DNA from: Natrarchaeobius chitinivorans
GTDB taxonomy: Archaea > Halobacteriota > Halobacteria > Halobacteriales > Natrialbaceae
Assembly: GCF_003841505.1 (NCBI RefSeq)
Contig: NZ_REGA01000010.1
Span: 89,767 to 153,766, forward strand
Reading direction: 5' to 3'
DNA: 64,000 nt
Below the pieces are notes generated by a model. The model saw only the letters and a list, made by a program, of their open reading frames with translations. It was not told the origin of the DNA and searched no databases. Below are positions 49,422-58,927 of the stretch, piece by piece; position 1 is the stretch's first letter, and the number at the start of each line of letters is the position of its first letter. Both the position numbers and the translations under genes were made by a program.

Positions 49422-50567
49422 ATGTCCGTAGAAATTGGAATCATCGGGGCTGGGAATCGTGGGCAGAAACACGCGGCCGAGTACGCGACCGTCGAGGACG
49501 CCGACGTCGTCGCGATCGCGGACGTCGACGAGGCCGCCGCCCGGTCGCTCGCACGGGAGACGAACGCCGAGGTGTACGGCGACTACCGGGATCTCCTCGA
49601 GGACGCCGACGTCGACGCGGTGTCGATCTGCGTTCACAACAACCTCCACCGACCGATCACGGCCGACGCGGCGGCGGCCGGCTGTCACGTCTTCTGTGAG
49701 AAGCCGATGGCATCGACGTACACCGACGCGAGAGCGATGGCCGACGCCGTCGAGGACGCCGGCGTCCACCTCGGGGTACAGAACAATCGGCTGTTTCAAC
49801 CGGAGACGCGGGCTGCACGGACGCTGATCGACGAGGGAAAGCTGGGCGATCCCTACTACGCCCGGGGCGTGTTCTCCCGCCGCCGCGGCAGGCCGTACGT
49901 CGACGGGTACGGCACGCCATCGTTCGTCTCGAAGGAGTCGGCCGGCGGCGGGCCGATCATCGACATCGGGACGTACGTCATCGGCCAACTGCTGTACCTG
50001 CTTGGCAACGAACGCGTCGAACGGGTGGCCGGTTCGACCTTCGAACACACCGACGAGATGTACGCCGAAGAACTGATCGGCGAGGATCACGACCGCTACG
50101 CCGACCGCCTCGCGGAGTCCGGATACGACGTCGAGGACGTCGGCCTGGGGATGGCACACCTCGAGGACGGCTCCGTCCTCTCGATCCGTGCGGCCTGGCA
50201 CATGTACCTTCCCGACGCCTCGAGCGCGCTCGCAGGCACACGAGGTGGCGTCGAATTTGACCCTTTCAAATTCTACACGACGACCGGCGACTACGAGGCG
50301 ACGGTCTCACTGGACATCGAGGAGTTCGAACGCCGACAGACGCTCCTCGAGAGCGACTCCGGCTACGAGATGGAACGGTCGGGGGGCCAGTTCCACCACT
50401 GGATCGACACCGTCCGCGGGACGGCAGATAACGTGATCCCGACCCACGAGATCGCGCTCAACTCGATGATCGTGATGGAGGGAGTCTACCTTGTACAGGA
50501 GGAGGGACGAGAGCTAACTGCCGACGAAATCGCGGAGCGGTCCGAGTCGACCGCGATCGATCCGTGA
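49422..50567 (+). CDS. Gfo/Idh/MocA-family oxidoreductase (3)
   Basis: A 381-residue family member with a textbook Rossmann loop GIIGAGNRGQKHA, the EKP block FCEKPMAS and GGGPIIDIGTYVIGQ for the substrate-site Asp. It is the most canonical of the trio. It precedes a gene-free 500 bases and then a sugar isomerase-like gene on the same strand. Likely a sugar or cyclitol dehydrogenase. No closer assignment is possible. Confidence 0.9.
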   Translation: MSVEIGIIGAGNRGQKHAAEYATVEDADVVAIADVDEAAARSLARETNAEVYGDYRDLLEDADVDAVSICVHNNLHRPITADAAAAGCHVFCEKPMASTYTDARAMADAVEDAGVHLGVQNNRLFQPETRAARTLIDEGKLGDPYYARGVFSRRRGRPYVDGYGTPSFVSKESAGGGPIIDIGTYVIGQLLYLLGNERVERVAGSTFEHTDEMYAEELIGEDHDRYADRLAESGYDVEDVGLGMAHLEDGSVLSIRAAWHMYLPDASSALAGTRGGVEFDPFKFYTTTGDYEATVSLDIEEFERRQTLLESDSGYEMERSGGQFHHWIDTVRGTADNVIPTHEIALNSMIVMEGVYLVQEEGRELTADEIAERSESTAIDP

Positions 50568-51069
50568 GCGGCGTCCGTCGTCGACGGAACGGCAGATATC
50601 GCGCACTAAACGAACCGGGATCGAAAAGGACTGAGACGGCCGGTGAGCGGGTCCGGCGTGAGCGTCCCGATGACCGGCGGTCCCGTTAGGCGCGAACTGG
50701 CCCTATATTCTGATGACGCTCGTGGTATCGCTAAGGAAGTCGGCAATCGCCGCGACCAGCACGTACACGTTCCCCTCCTCGTGGAATCAGATCCTCTTCG
50801 CTTTCACTCCCTGACTGACGCTGGAGCGGTCACGGTCTATATCTGGGTTTGAGGAACGAGCAGGTGATGTTTGCCTTCCTCGAGGAGTACATCATCGCCG
50901 AATTACGAAGCGGGTAGCCAAATACTAACGGTGCTCCTCCTTTTTCTCCATCGGTGCGTGCGGCTGTCGTCCCAGGACAGTGAGCTATCGGGCCCTCCAG
51001 TGCTGGGTGCGCCGGAATTCCGTCGAACCCAGACGAAACACATATCCAGCCAGTTTTCGACTCTTGGGT
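50568..51069. other. 502-base spacer without a supported gene
   Basis: Short open frames occur but none resembles a family. A T-rich tract (CCTCCTTTTTCTCC near 50936-50949) may be a terminator. CACATATCC near 51038 may be the TATA box of the next gene. Traces such as EEYIIAEL suggest a decayed gene but are too short to name. Confidence 0.35.
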
Positions 51070-51798
51070 ATGGTCAAGAGTGCGATCCAGCTGTACACGT
51101 TACGGAACGTCGATCTCCCGTTCGACGGCCTGCTCGAGCACGTCGCCGACGCCGGATTCGGCGGCGTCGAATTCGCCTACCGCGTCATCGACGAGGATCC
51201 CGCCGCCGTTCGGGGGACGCTCGAGGAAACCGGTCTCGAGGCCGCTGGCGCGCACGTTCCGATCGAGTCACTCGAAGACGAGTTCGACGACACCGTCGCG
51301 TTCTACGGGACGATCGGCTGTGACGAGTTCGTCGTCCCGTGGCTCGACGAGGAGCACTTCAGTTCACGCGACCGGCTCGAGGACGCAATCGATCGGCTCG
51401 CGACCCTCGAGGATCGACTCGCGGACCGCGGAGTCGACCTCCACTATCACAACCACGACCACGAGTACGTCGACCTCGAGGGCGGCCCCGGCTTTCACGC
51501 CTTCGTCGACGAGAGCGAGATCGACCTCGAACTGGATCTCGGATTCGTCCTGAAAGCGGGCGACGACCCCGTCGAGTTGCTCCGATCGGTCGGCGATCGC
51601 TGTCGGCTGGCCCACGTCAAAGACGTCGACACCGAATCGGGGGAGCTGGTCCGCGTCGGAACCGGCGATCTCGACCTCGAGGGCTGTGCCGACGCGTTTC
51701 GCGACGGCGGCGGCGAGTGGTTGATCTACGAGTACGAGGGGGAAGACCCCCTGGCCTCGCTTCCCGATGCCGCAGCCACGATGGACGAACTGATCTGA
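51070..51798 (+). CDS. Sugar phosphate isomerase/epimerase-like TIM-barrel protein
   Basis: A 242-residue AP endonuclease 2-type barrel. Metal-ligand regions are visible: GVEFAYR after strand 2, DLHYHNHDHEYVDLEGG (His residues), ELDLGFVLKAGDDP and RLAHVKDVD (His), and YEYEGEDP near the end. The family includes xylose isomerase-like, inosose dehydratase and hydroxypyruvate isomerase enzymes. Together with the nearby oxidoreductases, an inositol- or keto-sugar-type pathway is possible. The ATG at 51070 begins MVKSAIQLYTLRNVD, the family opening. Confidence 0.82.
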   Translation: MVKSAIQLYTLRNVDLPFDGLLEHVADAGFGGVEFAYRVIDEDPAAVRGTLEETGLEAAGAHVPIESLEDEFDDTVAFYGTIGCDEFVVPWLDEEHFSSRDRLEDAIDRLATLEDRLADRGVDLHYHNHDHEYVDLEGGPGFHAFVDESEIDLELDLGFVLKAGDDPVELLRSVGDRCRLAHVKDVDTESGELVRVGTGDLDLEGCADAFRDGGGEWLIYEYEGEDPLASLPDAAATMDELI

Positions 51799-51871
51799 TC
51801 GACGTACGCCGGTCCGTCTCACCCGAACTCTGATCCAGTTCCTCGTTCGATCGCATTTCGATGCGGCCAGA

Positions 51872-52702
51872 TCAGAAGAAGAATAACTCCTCGCGTCGCG
51901 AATCGGTCAGAGATGCACCGTACTCCGATATTTCGACCGCCTCGGCGTGTCCGGCTGCCCTCCCCCGTTCCGGCCCGTACCTGTCGATCAACGCCTCGCG
52001 GAACCGGTCGGCGACGTTCATCTCAGTGTTTTCCTCGAGGTGGCTCAGCCCGTCGCCGGCGAGCCACTCGCGGCGCTCGGCGTCCCCCTCGGGAACCGCC
52101 TCGAGTTCGTCGTACGTGTAAGGCAGCCACTCGTACATCTGGGACTCGTGGCAGTGTAACGCGTCGATCTTTCGATCTTCGACGTCGGTCACGTCGATGA
52201 CGACGTCCGGTTCGAACGGCGCGGGTTTCTCGAAGTGGTCGGCGACGTACCCGAAGACCGGGTTGGTCGACAGCGCCGGAGTGTCGGGACAGATGTTCGG
52301 CACGATCAGCGTATAGGCAGCGTCCCGAAGCAGTTGTGCGCAGTAGCGGTGGTCGGGATGGTAGTCGTTGGGACGGGGGCCGAGCACGAGGTCGGGATCG
52401 ACCTCGCGGACGTACCGAACGAGCCGCCGTCGGTTTTCGAGCGTCGGTTCCAGCCGGCCGTCTTCGATGTCGAACACGTCGTATTCGATACCCAGCGTCT
52501 CCGCGACTGCTTCGGTTTCGGCCCGCCTGCGAGCGACCAGTGGGTCGCGGTCCATCTCGTGGTGACCCGCGCCGCCGTCGGTCACGGAGAGAAAGGTGAC
52601 GTCGTGGCCCGCTTCGACGTATTTCGCGGCGATTCCGCCCGCCTTGATCGAACAGTCGTCAGGATGTGCGCCGACGACGAGGAGCGTACACTGGTCGTCC
52701 AT
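51872..52702 (-). CDS. PIG-L-family deacetylase
   Basis: A 276-residue zinc hydrolase with the N-terminal AHPDD motif (GAHPDDCSIKAGG, residues 11-23) and the second metal block PNDYHPDHRYC. An N-terminal VVGAHPDD strand and GIEYDVFDIEDGRLEPT match LmbE/PIG-L proteins that remove acetyl from N-acetylglucosaminyl groups. Adjacent to it are oxidoreductases and a sugar isomerase, so an amino-sugar metabolite is plausible. It is cytoplasmic. Confidence 0.87.
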   Translation of the reverse strand: MDDQCTLLVVGAHPDDCSIKAGGIAAKYVEAGHDVTFLSVTDGGAGHHEMDRDPLVARRRAETEAVAETLGIEYDVFDIEDGRLEPTLENRRRLVRYVREVDPDLVLGPRPNDYHPDHRYCAQLLRDAAYTLIVPNICPDTPALSTNPVFGYVADHFEKPAPFEPDVVIDVTDVEDRKIDALHCHESQMYEWLPYTYDELEAVPEGDAERREWLAGDGLSHLEENTEMNVADRFREALIDRYGPERGRAAGHAEAVEISEYGASLTDSRREELFFF

Positions 52703-52779
52703 ATTCCCCCATGGAATCCGGCGGTCGAAACTGTTGGGATTGCAGCGAGAACACCCTCTCCTGCTCGTCGACCGATACG

Positions 52780-54612
52780 CTACCGGTCGTCGGATCGCGT
52801 CTCTATCGTCAACTCGACGACGTCACCCGCCTCGAGATCGGTCGGTTCCAGAAGCCGGACGAACTGTTCGTCAGTGCCGTCGCTGAGCACGCGGGCACGA
52901 ATCGTCTCCGTCGAGCGGTCGAGTTTCGCCTCGAGGCGGTCGAGGCGGGCGAGCACCTCCGTCTCGAGCGATCGGTCGGCGGCTTCGGCGGGTTCCCGAC
53001 TCCCATCAGCTTCGGACGATCCAGCGTCCTCGTCGGGAACTCGAACGCCATCCCTTTCGGACGGGGCGTCGACCGCGGATCGGTTCCGGTCGTCGGCTTC
53101 GGCTCCCGACCGAGCGTCGTTCACTTCGAACGACGGACTCGCTCGATTGCGCTCGGCCGGTTTCTCGGTACGAACCTCGAGTTCCTGTCCAGTAGACGTC
53201 GCCGAGTCGCTGCCGTCGGTCGGTTGCCTGGGAGTTTTCTGGGAGGCCGTCTGTGAGAATGCAGCCTCGAGCGCCTCGAGATCGACGCCTTCGGCCGCGG
53301 GATCGACGTCCTGGCTTCGACCGATCGGAACAGTCGCGTCGAACGCGAACGTCTGTTCCTGTATCGCCTTCCAGCGACGCTTTCGGATCCGGGTTGCGGT
53401 TCGGTCCGCGATCCAGTCGGGGGCTTGCCACTGACCGTCCTCGTAGAGCCGATAGACTCGCTCGTCGTTGGTCCCCCACGTGAAACACCGATCGAATCGG
53501 CGCTGGAACTCGTTGAGCGTCTTCCCGCTCGCGTGTTTGATGACCACCTCCGTCGGAACGAGCGATTCGACGAGGTCGTCGATCGTCTCGAGCGAGGGAT
53601 GGTTACACAGCGGAAACGTCCGGACCGTACAACGCGTTCCCGAAGACCGATCGGCGTCGTCCGTCCCGGACTGGACGAACACCGCGGCTGGATCGTCACT
53701 GATACGCTCGAACAGTCTGCGGGCGCTCCCCGTCGTCGGCGTTTCCGGTCCGGCGATCGTCACCCCACCGGCCTCGAGAACCGTTTCACACCGATCGAAC
53801 GTCTCGCACGTGTCGATCCCGGGAACGTCGTACTCGAGTGCGTTGTAGAGTTTGGCGGCTTGTCCGACGAGTGTGATCGGTAGCTCCCTCTCGAGCGTTT
53901 TCGTCGCGTGACCGAGCAACGTCACGTAGTGGACGCCAGTGAGTGAACTCGCCGCCACGACGACTCTCGATCCTGCGTACGCCCGCTCGAGGACGGTCTG
54001 GACGGAATCGTTGAGCGACCTCGAGTAGGAGTCGTCACTCGAGACGTTTACAAACAGACAATCGATATCGAACGGGTACGACGTTGGAAGGCCGGGGTAT
54101 CCAGCACAGGGACGGGTAGTGAAATCACCGGTGACGAGTATGTGGTGTTCACCGTCGAGCAACCCAGTGGCGTTTTCGTCACGAAATCTGATCACGAACC
54201 CGGCCGCGCCGGGGGTGTGACCGGCTGAAACCGGCCGGACGTCGATCGTCTCGAGTACCGACGTCCAGTCGTCGATCGGTTCGAGGGCACCGATCGCAGC
54301 GGAGACGTCACCGAGGGCGTTGTCCTTCGTCGCTTCCGGCAGGGCGTGCTCGAGGATCATCGCCGTCGACGGCGAGGTGTAGATCGGCACGCCGCATCGA
54401 ACGTTTCGGGCGAGTGTCCGGTAGTGATCGATGTGACCGTGTGTGAGCAAGATCGCGTCTAGATACTCGCCGTCTCCGAGCAACGAATCGACATCGACGC
54501 CGTCTCCCACATCGACGAGAATACACGTGGGTGTTCCGTCACCGGCCGTAAATCGTAATACCGTGGACTCGTTGCCGCCTTTGACGTTGGCATGTTGATA
54601 GGAGACACGCAT
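52780..54612 (-). CDS. Metallo-beta-lactamase-fold protein (RNase J/CPSF-like) with acidic C-terminal extension
   Basis: A 610-residue protein. The N-terminal MBL domain carries the HxHxDH motif as LLTHGHIDHY (H58, H60, D62, H63), then GHTPGA and TGDFTTRP. A beta-CASP-like middle part follows (VVVAASSLTG; HASGKTLNEF). Residues ~390-540 are low-complexity and charged, and the last ~60 form a predicted coiled coil and beta segment (LETEVLARLDRLEAKLDRS). Family members are nucleases or other hydrolases. A nucleic-acid role is possible but not shown. The start at 54612 (MRVSYQHANVKGG) is chosen over an upstream ATG because the MBL strand begins there. Confidence 0.75.
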   Translation of the reverse strand: MRVSYQHANVKGGNESTVLRFTAGDGTPTCILVDVGDGVDVDSLLGDGEYLDAILLTHGHIDHYRTLARNVRCGVPIYTSPSTAMILEHALPEATKDNALGDVSAAIGALEPIDDWTSVLETIDVRPVSAGHTPGAAGFVIRFRDENATGLLDGEHHILVTGDFTTRPCAGYPGLPTSYPFDIDCLFVNVSSDDSYSRSLNDSVQTVLERAYAGSRVVVAASSLTGVHYVTLLGHATKTLERELPITLVGQAAKLYNALEYDVPGIDTCETFDRCETVLEAGGVTIAGPETPTTGSARRLFERISDDPAAVFVQSGTDDADRSSGTRCTVRTFPLCNHPSLETIDDLVESLVPTEVVIKHASGKTLNEFQRRFDRCFTWGTNDERVYRLYEDGQWQAPDWIADRTATRIRKRRWKAIQEQTFAFDATVPIGRSQDVDPAAEGVDLEALEAAFSQTASQKTPRQPTDGSDSATSTGQELEVRTEKPAERNRASPSFEVNDARSGAEADDRNRSAVDAPSERDGVRVPDEDAGSSEADGSREPAEAADRSLETEVLARLDRLEAKLDRSTETIRARVLSDGTDEQFVRLLEPTDLEAGDVVELTIETRSDDR

Positions 54613-55357
54613 ACGTGACGAAGCGTACTGACGACATATTACGACGGATCCGTTATACAATTACCGGTGTGAAAATATTATCATCAGAATTTCTAATAGG
54701 TCGGATAGCCCCACGGAGAAACGGCCCGATGGTTTCAACCTTCACCCCAACAGCTATTACTGTTGGTATCGTGCGCTCGTGATACGTTCACGAGCGTTCG
54801 TTCTATCACTTCAATTGTTAAGGGTTTTTGGCAAACTATAATGTTTAAGACAATAACTGAGCGGCTGCCACCCAGTCTCGGTGTTTCACTGTCCCTGAAG
54901 CGGTCGAGAGAGGTCCTGAAGTCGATCTCGAGGGATTTTACCCGTAATGCACGAGTTCGTCGACGAAACACACTGATAGTCCGAATACCGGGTGCTACCG
55001 ACGGAGCCACGGGACGTCGCCGTACACCGAGCAGAACACGCGGATCGTTTCCAAGTGAGATCTACTGCCGTCGCCGCGTTCGGAGGAAATTAGCCAAAAT
55101 CAGCGACCGAACTGCTGGTAGACTCCTCGCAGCGAGGTCGAACCGCTGCGATGAACTCCTGCTTTGTCCGATCGGCAAACTGAACTCGAGTTCGCTCATA
55201 TGAAGATATTGTTTGATATAGTATCATTATTGACATCAGATGTGTATCTAGAATTGTCATTTCTATCTGAGGAGACGAAGATCGTACGGAGTGAAACAGA
55301 GACCGAATCAATACTGGCAGATCCGACAGCGCGATCGACACAGCGAACGGAGGACCC
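54613..55357. other. Gene-free region with strong hairpins upstream of the MBL gene
   Basis: It contains two adjacent perfect hairpins: CCAACAG-ctatta-CTGTTGG (54747-54766) and CGCTCGTG-atacgtt-CACGAGCG (54774-54796). It is A/T-richer than its neighbours. The open frames inside have poor composition. Confidence 0.45.
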
Positions 55358-55441
55358 CGCTGTAGCCACTGCACGTCATTGTACACCAAATCACCAGACA
55401 GATCGGTGATGAGTGTGTAAATCGGTGCAGTCGTTACTATC
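55358..55441 (-). repeat. 84-base palindromic repeat, TATAGTA family, copy E (degraded)
   Basis: Read on the minus strand it begins GATAGTAACGACTGCACCG and ends GTGCAGTGGCTACAG, with inner arms CACTCATCACCG and CTGGTGATTTGGTGT. It matches the other copies at corresponding positions but with more changes. Its edge is seven bases from the MFS stop codon. Confidence 0.7.
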
Positions 55442-55447
55442 GCAGTC

Positions 55448-56776
55448 TCAATCGGTCGTATCGGCGTCGATGGGAGTTTCCCGGCCGGTTCGATACACCC
55501 GGCTCGTAAAGAGGAGACTGATCGTGCCCCCGGCGAGCACCGTCCCCAGGGCCAACATCGTGAACGCTTCGCGCATCCCGACCGTCTCGATGAGATAGCC
55601 GACCAGAACCGGCATCATCGCGCCGGTGAGATTCACCGCGGTCCAGAAGTATCCGAACGTTCGTCCCTCCCGTTCCGGCGGGGTAATCTCGCTGATGAGG
55701 GCGTCTCGAGCGGGACTGATTCCCCACAGACTCGTCCCCAGGACGATCATCACGAGTAACAGCGTTACCGGAGAGAGATCGAGAGAGCCGAGAACGACGA
55801 GCACGACGGTTCCAACGCTTACGCCACCCAGAAGGACCAGTCTGGGATCGAACCGATCGGTCAATGCACCCAGAAAGAGCTGACTTACCGCACCACAGAT
55901 CAACAGCGCTGCGAAGTAGAAGTTGGCGACTGACTCCGGTGCAAGCGAGATACCTCCCACGTCGAAGGAGTAACTGTAAACGGCGACGACGAACGCGGGA
56001 ACGAACGTGTTGACGCCGTTGGCGGCGAACATTTTCGTCACGAAAAACAGGAAGATAACGATCATGGGATACCGATACGTCCGTGGATCGGTCCGCTGTT
56101 TCGTCTCCGATTCCTCGTCCGACGTCCCTTCGGACGTTTCCGGCACGGTCTCGTAGTCGTCGCCACCGAGGGCAACGTACAGTGCAAGCGAGTAGAGGAC
56201 ACCGACGAGACCGAGGATGACGAGAATGAGGTCCCACGCAAGCACGAGAATCAACGCACCGATGGCAAGCGGTGGAATTGCATCGCCGAATTTCGCCGAA
56301 CTACCGAAGATTCCGAGCGTTTTTCCTTTGTTCTCAGAGGAGACGTTCGCAGAGATCATCGGGTATCCGGCAGGGTGGACGACCGCGTTTCCGATGCCGG
56401 AGACGAGCATCAACCCCGACATCACCAGAAAGCCACCTTCGAACGTGTACCCAAGCAACGAGAGGTCGGGGAGAACGACGCCGAGTGCGGGTGCAAACGG
56501 GAACACCATGTAACAGGCGGCCGAAACGCCGATTCCGGCCGGGAGGATCGCACGTCGGTCGTACCGATCAGCCAGCACACCGAGAGGAGCCTGTGACAAC
56601 CCCCCACCGGCGTAGAAGACGCTTACGAGGAGACCGAGTTGCCAGATCGGATACTCCGTCACGATCGCCAGTATCGGAATCAGGGGTGGAATCAGGCGCA
56701 AGTAGAAGTGCTGAGCGAGATGTGTCGAACTGATGAGGAAAGCGAACCGCATTTCCCGACGCGCAAGTCCGAACAT
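55448..56776 (-). CDS. MFS transporter
   Basis: A 442-residue carrier with 12 predicted spans. The loop between spans 2 and 3 is GVLADRYDRRAIL (the MFS DRxxRR signature) and a matching ALTDRFDPRLVL lies in the second half. A central cytoplasmic loop of about 30 residues is acidic (ETSEGTSDEESETKQRTD). The substrate is unknown. It is transcribed toward the repeat at 55358. The N-terminal MFGLARREMRFAFLISSTHL supports the start. Confidence 0.85.
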   Translation of the reverse strand: MFGLARREMRFAFLISSTHLAQHFYLRLIPPLIPILAIVTEYPIWQLGLLVSVFYAGGGLSQAPLGVLADRYDRRAILPAGIGVSAACYMVFPFAPALGVVLPDLSLLGYTFEGGFLVMSGLMLVSGIGNAVVHPAGYPMISANVSSENKGKTLGIFGSSAKFGDAIPPLAIGALILVLAWDLILVILGLVGVLYSLALYVALGGDDYETVPETSEGTSDEESETKQRTDPRTYRYPMIVIFLFFVTKMFAANGVNTFVPAFVVAVYSYSFDVGGISLAPESVANFYFAALLICGAVSQLFLGALTDRFDPRLVLLGGVSVGTVVLVVLGSLDLSPVTLLLVMIVLGTSLWGISPARDALISEITPPEREGRTFGYFWTAVNLTGAMMPVLVGYLIETVGMREAFTMLALGTVLAGGTISLLFTSRVYRTGRETPIDADTTD

Positions 56777-56936
56777 AGCTGTGTCAATTAAGGTAGAGCC
56801 GATAAGATTACCGGCTTCGCTCCGCCGAGTAACAGATACGCCGGTACCGTCGGTACCGAACCTGTCGACACCCGCCCTCGAGTGCCGGATCCCTGACGGT
56901 GGGCTCGACTATCTATCGTTTTTCCGGCGGACGCAA

Positions 56937-57365
56937 TTAGTCGGCCATCAACGCCTCACGGAGGCCATCCGGTACGGGAATCGAGCTCTCACCGCCAACC
57001 TCGACGCAAACCCGTTGCTCGTACCCGGTAAATGCGAGTTCACCATCGACGGTCCCGGCGTACTCGAATCGAACGCTCGAGTCGCCGACCGTCGCGGTCA
57101 TTCCGATCGTCACGACGTCGCCCGCTCGGACGGGCTGATGGAATCGAGCGCCGACGTCGACGATCGGTAACCCGATGCCGTGTTCGTCGGTCATAGTCCA
57201 GAACGGCCACCCGATCGATTCGACGTACTCGTCGGCAGTTTGGTGGAGTGCATCGATGATTCGTGGGTAGTGTGCGATCTCGAACGGATCCGAGTCCGAG
57301 AATCTGACGGTCCACTGGCGTTCGAAAACGGGATCTTCGACCGCCGGGTGGTCCCCATCGGTCAT
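56937..57365 (-). CDS. Acyl-CoA thioesterase (4HBT hot-dog fold)
   Basis: A 142-residue hot-dog protein. The motif SDSDPFEIAHYPRIIDALH carries the D-x-x-x-x-H-Y/F pattern with the catalytic Asp of 4-hydroxybenzoyl-CoA thioesterase-type enzymes. The start at 57365 (MTDGDHPAVEDP) is chosen because the region before it is Arg/Ser/Gly-rich and not domain-like. The neighbourhood has an acyl-CoA synthetase and amidase, which suits acyl-CoA turnover, but the acyl group is unknown. Confidence 0.82.
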   Translation of the reverse strand: MTDGDHPAVEDPVFERQWTVRFSDSDPFEIAHYPRIIDALHQTADEYVESIGWPFWTMTDEHGIGLPIVDVGARFHQPVRAGDVVTIGMTATVGDSSVRFEYAGTVDGELAFTGYEQRVCVEVGGESSIPVPDGLREALMAD

Positions 57366-58927
57366 CGGCGATCCTCCGCCGGGGCGGCGACTCGTCGAAC
57401 CGCCCGGCTGGGCCGCCGTACTCTTCGGACGGAGCCCTCGAAGACGTCCGTCGACGGCCTGTCCGCGTGGATAGCCGTTCCGTCTCGCTGGGTCGTACAC
57501 ACCGATATTAACATACCACCCAGGTAATTCGCAACAGCTTTATCTTTTTTGGATCGGTACCCGGTCTAACTGGGAAAAGAGATCGTGACCGTAGATATAC
57601 GATCTTCGAACACAGGAGCCCGGAGTTGTCGCTACTCCCGCGGTGTCACGTGTTTGTTCGGTCGGCTGGGATGGTATGCCAGCACAAACCGTGATCGGTC
57701 TACGGTCGTCCTGGTACTGAGTTCCAAGAGTTCATACCAAAGTAGCCGTTGGATACGGCGGGTTGTACTCTACAAGTCGCTGAGCCCTCCGTTACCTTCA
57801 TCATTTATAAACACTCGTTGACACCTGTTCCGCTTACTCGAATTGGCAACAAGCATCGGTGAAACCGACGTTCAGCGGTACGTCCGGACTGGCAGGTCTG
57901 GTCGGTTACTCGTTCCGAGTTCGGCTCGTGGGTCGTACTGACGTGGTATGTTTCGACGAATGGTATTCCGTATCATCGAATTTCTATGGCATCCGGAAAC
58001 AGCAATGAAACGGCTATTGTCGCGATCGAATGCGCAATGTCAATACGTAACCACAGACGAGGCAGTTTGGTCGACCAGCGCGATACATACTGAATGGTGG
58101 TTCATCGGCAAACCAACAGTACAGTCTCGAGTCCTATCCTTACAACCATACATGTGTAAACGATGGGTACTTAAATCGGGACCAACGGAATGAATTCCGT
58201 ATAGTCGAATGGGAGAATTGAATCACAGTATTCGCCTGTTCGATCACTACACCGGCCTTTTGACGGCTTTGGTTCCAAAATTCGAACTATAGTCATTGCG
58301 CGATACGGAAGTCATCGCGGAAGCAGAATTTTAGGCTCCCTGGCAATTGAGAGCGCGTTCGCTAATCAGCCGGTCCGACATGATGGGGGTACTTCCCGTT
58401 CCGGCGAGGCCTATAGTAGCCACTGAACGTCAATGCACACCCAATCGCCAGATTGATCGGCGATCGGTGTGTAAATCATTTCACTATTACTATATTATGA
58501 TCGTCTTTTTGACGGTCCCAGAACGACATTCGCCGAAACCGCACTCATAGACAACAGGTCGACACGGCTGGACAGAAGCATTCCTATCCGCACTGTAGTC
58601 GGCAAATCAGCGGTCACCCGTGTCCGTATCGCAGTGAATGAGGTTGGGCTAGTTGCAGTCCTAATCAAAGGTATTAATGCGTATTAAATCGATCCTTGTC
58701 GATAATGCCACCCGGAAATTATGGCGTGAAGTCCGCCCAGTATCTGATCCAACACGATCACATCGTTACGCTGTGCGCATTGCAGTCCATCGTAGTCCAA
58801 AGCGACAAACAGGTACGCGGATTCAATCAGTAATGCGAACGCTCAATTCGGTAACGGCGGCCATCGACACTCGACACCCGCTGGCTGAAATCAATCTTCA
58901 TAACGCTACAATTCAGAAATTTGGCCG
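57366..58927. other. 1.56-kb gene-poor, A/T-richer region
   Basis: Only short frames with non-haloarchaeal composition occur. It includes one TATAGTA-family repeat (58412). The low acidity of the deduced frames, and the A/T content, suggest decayed foreign or mobile DNA. No family was recognised, and no clear promoter for the SLC13 gene stands out. Confidence 0.4.
58412..58494 (-). repeat. 83-base palindromic repeat, TATAGTA family, copy D
   Basis: Read on the minus strand it begins TATAGTAATAGTGAAATGA and ends GACGTTCAGTGGCTACTATA. The inner stem is CACCGATCGCCG/CTGGCGATTGGGTG. It lies inside the gene-poor region. Confidence 0.82.

Noticed and set aside
50643..50852. 69-codon frame in the spacer before the sugar isomerase-like gene
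   Set aside because: It has no family signature and ends in an unlikely way. Treated as spacer.
3464..58494. The palindromic repeats as ends of one large transposon
   Set aside because: Copies lie in both orientations at varied distances with ordinary genes between, and no shared target duplications are visible.
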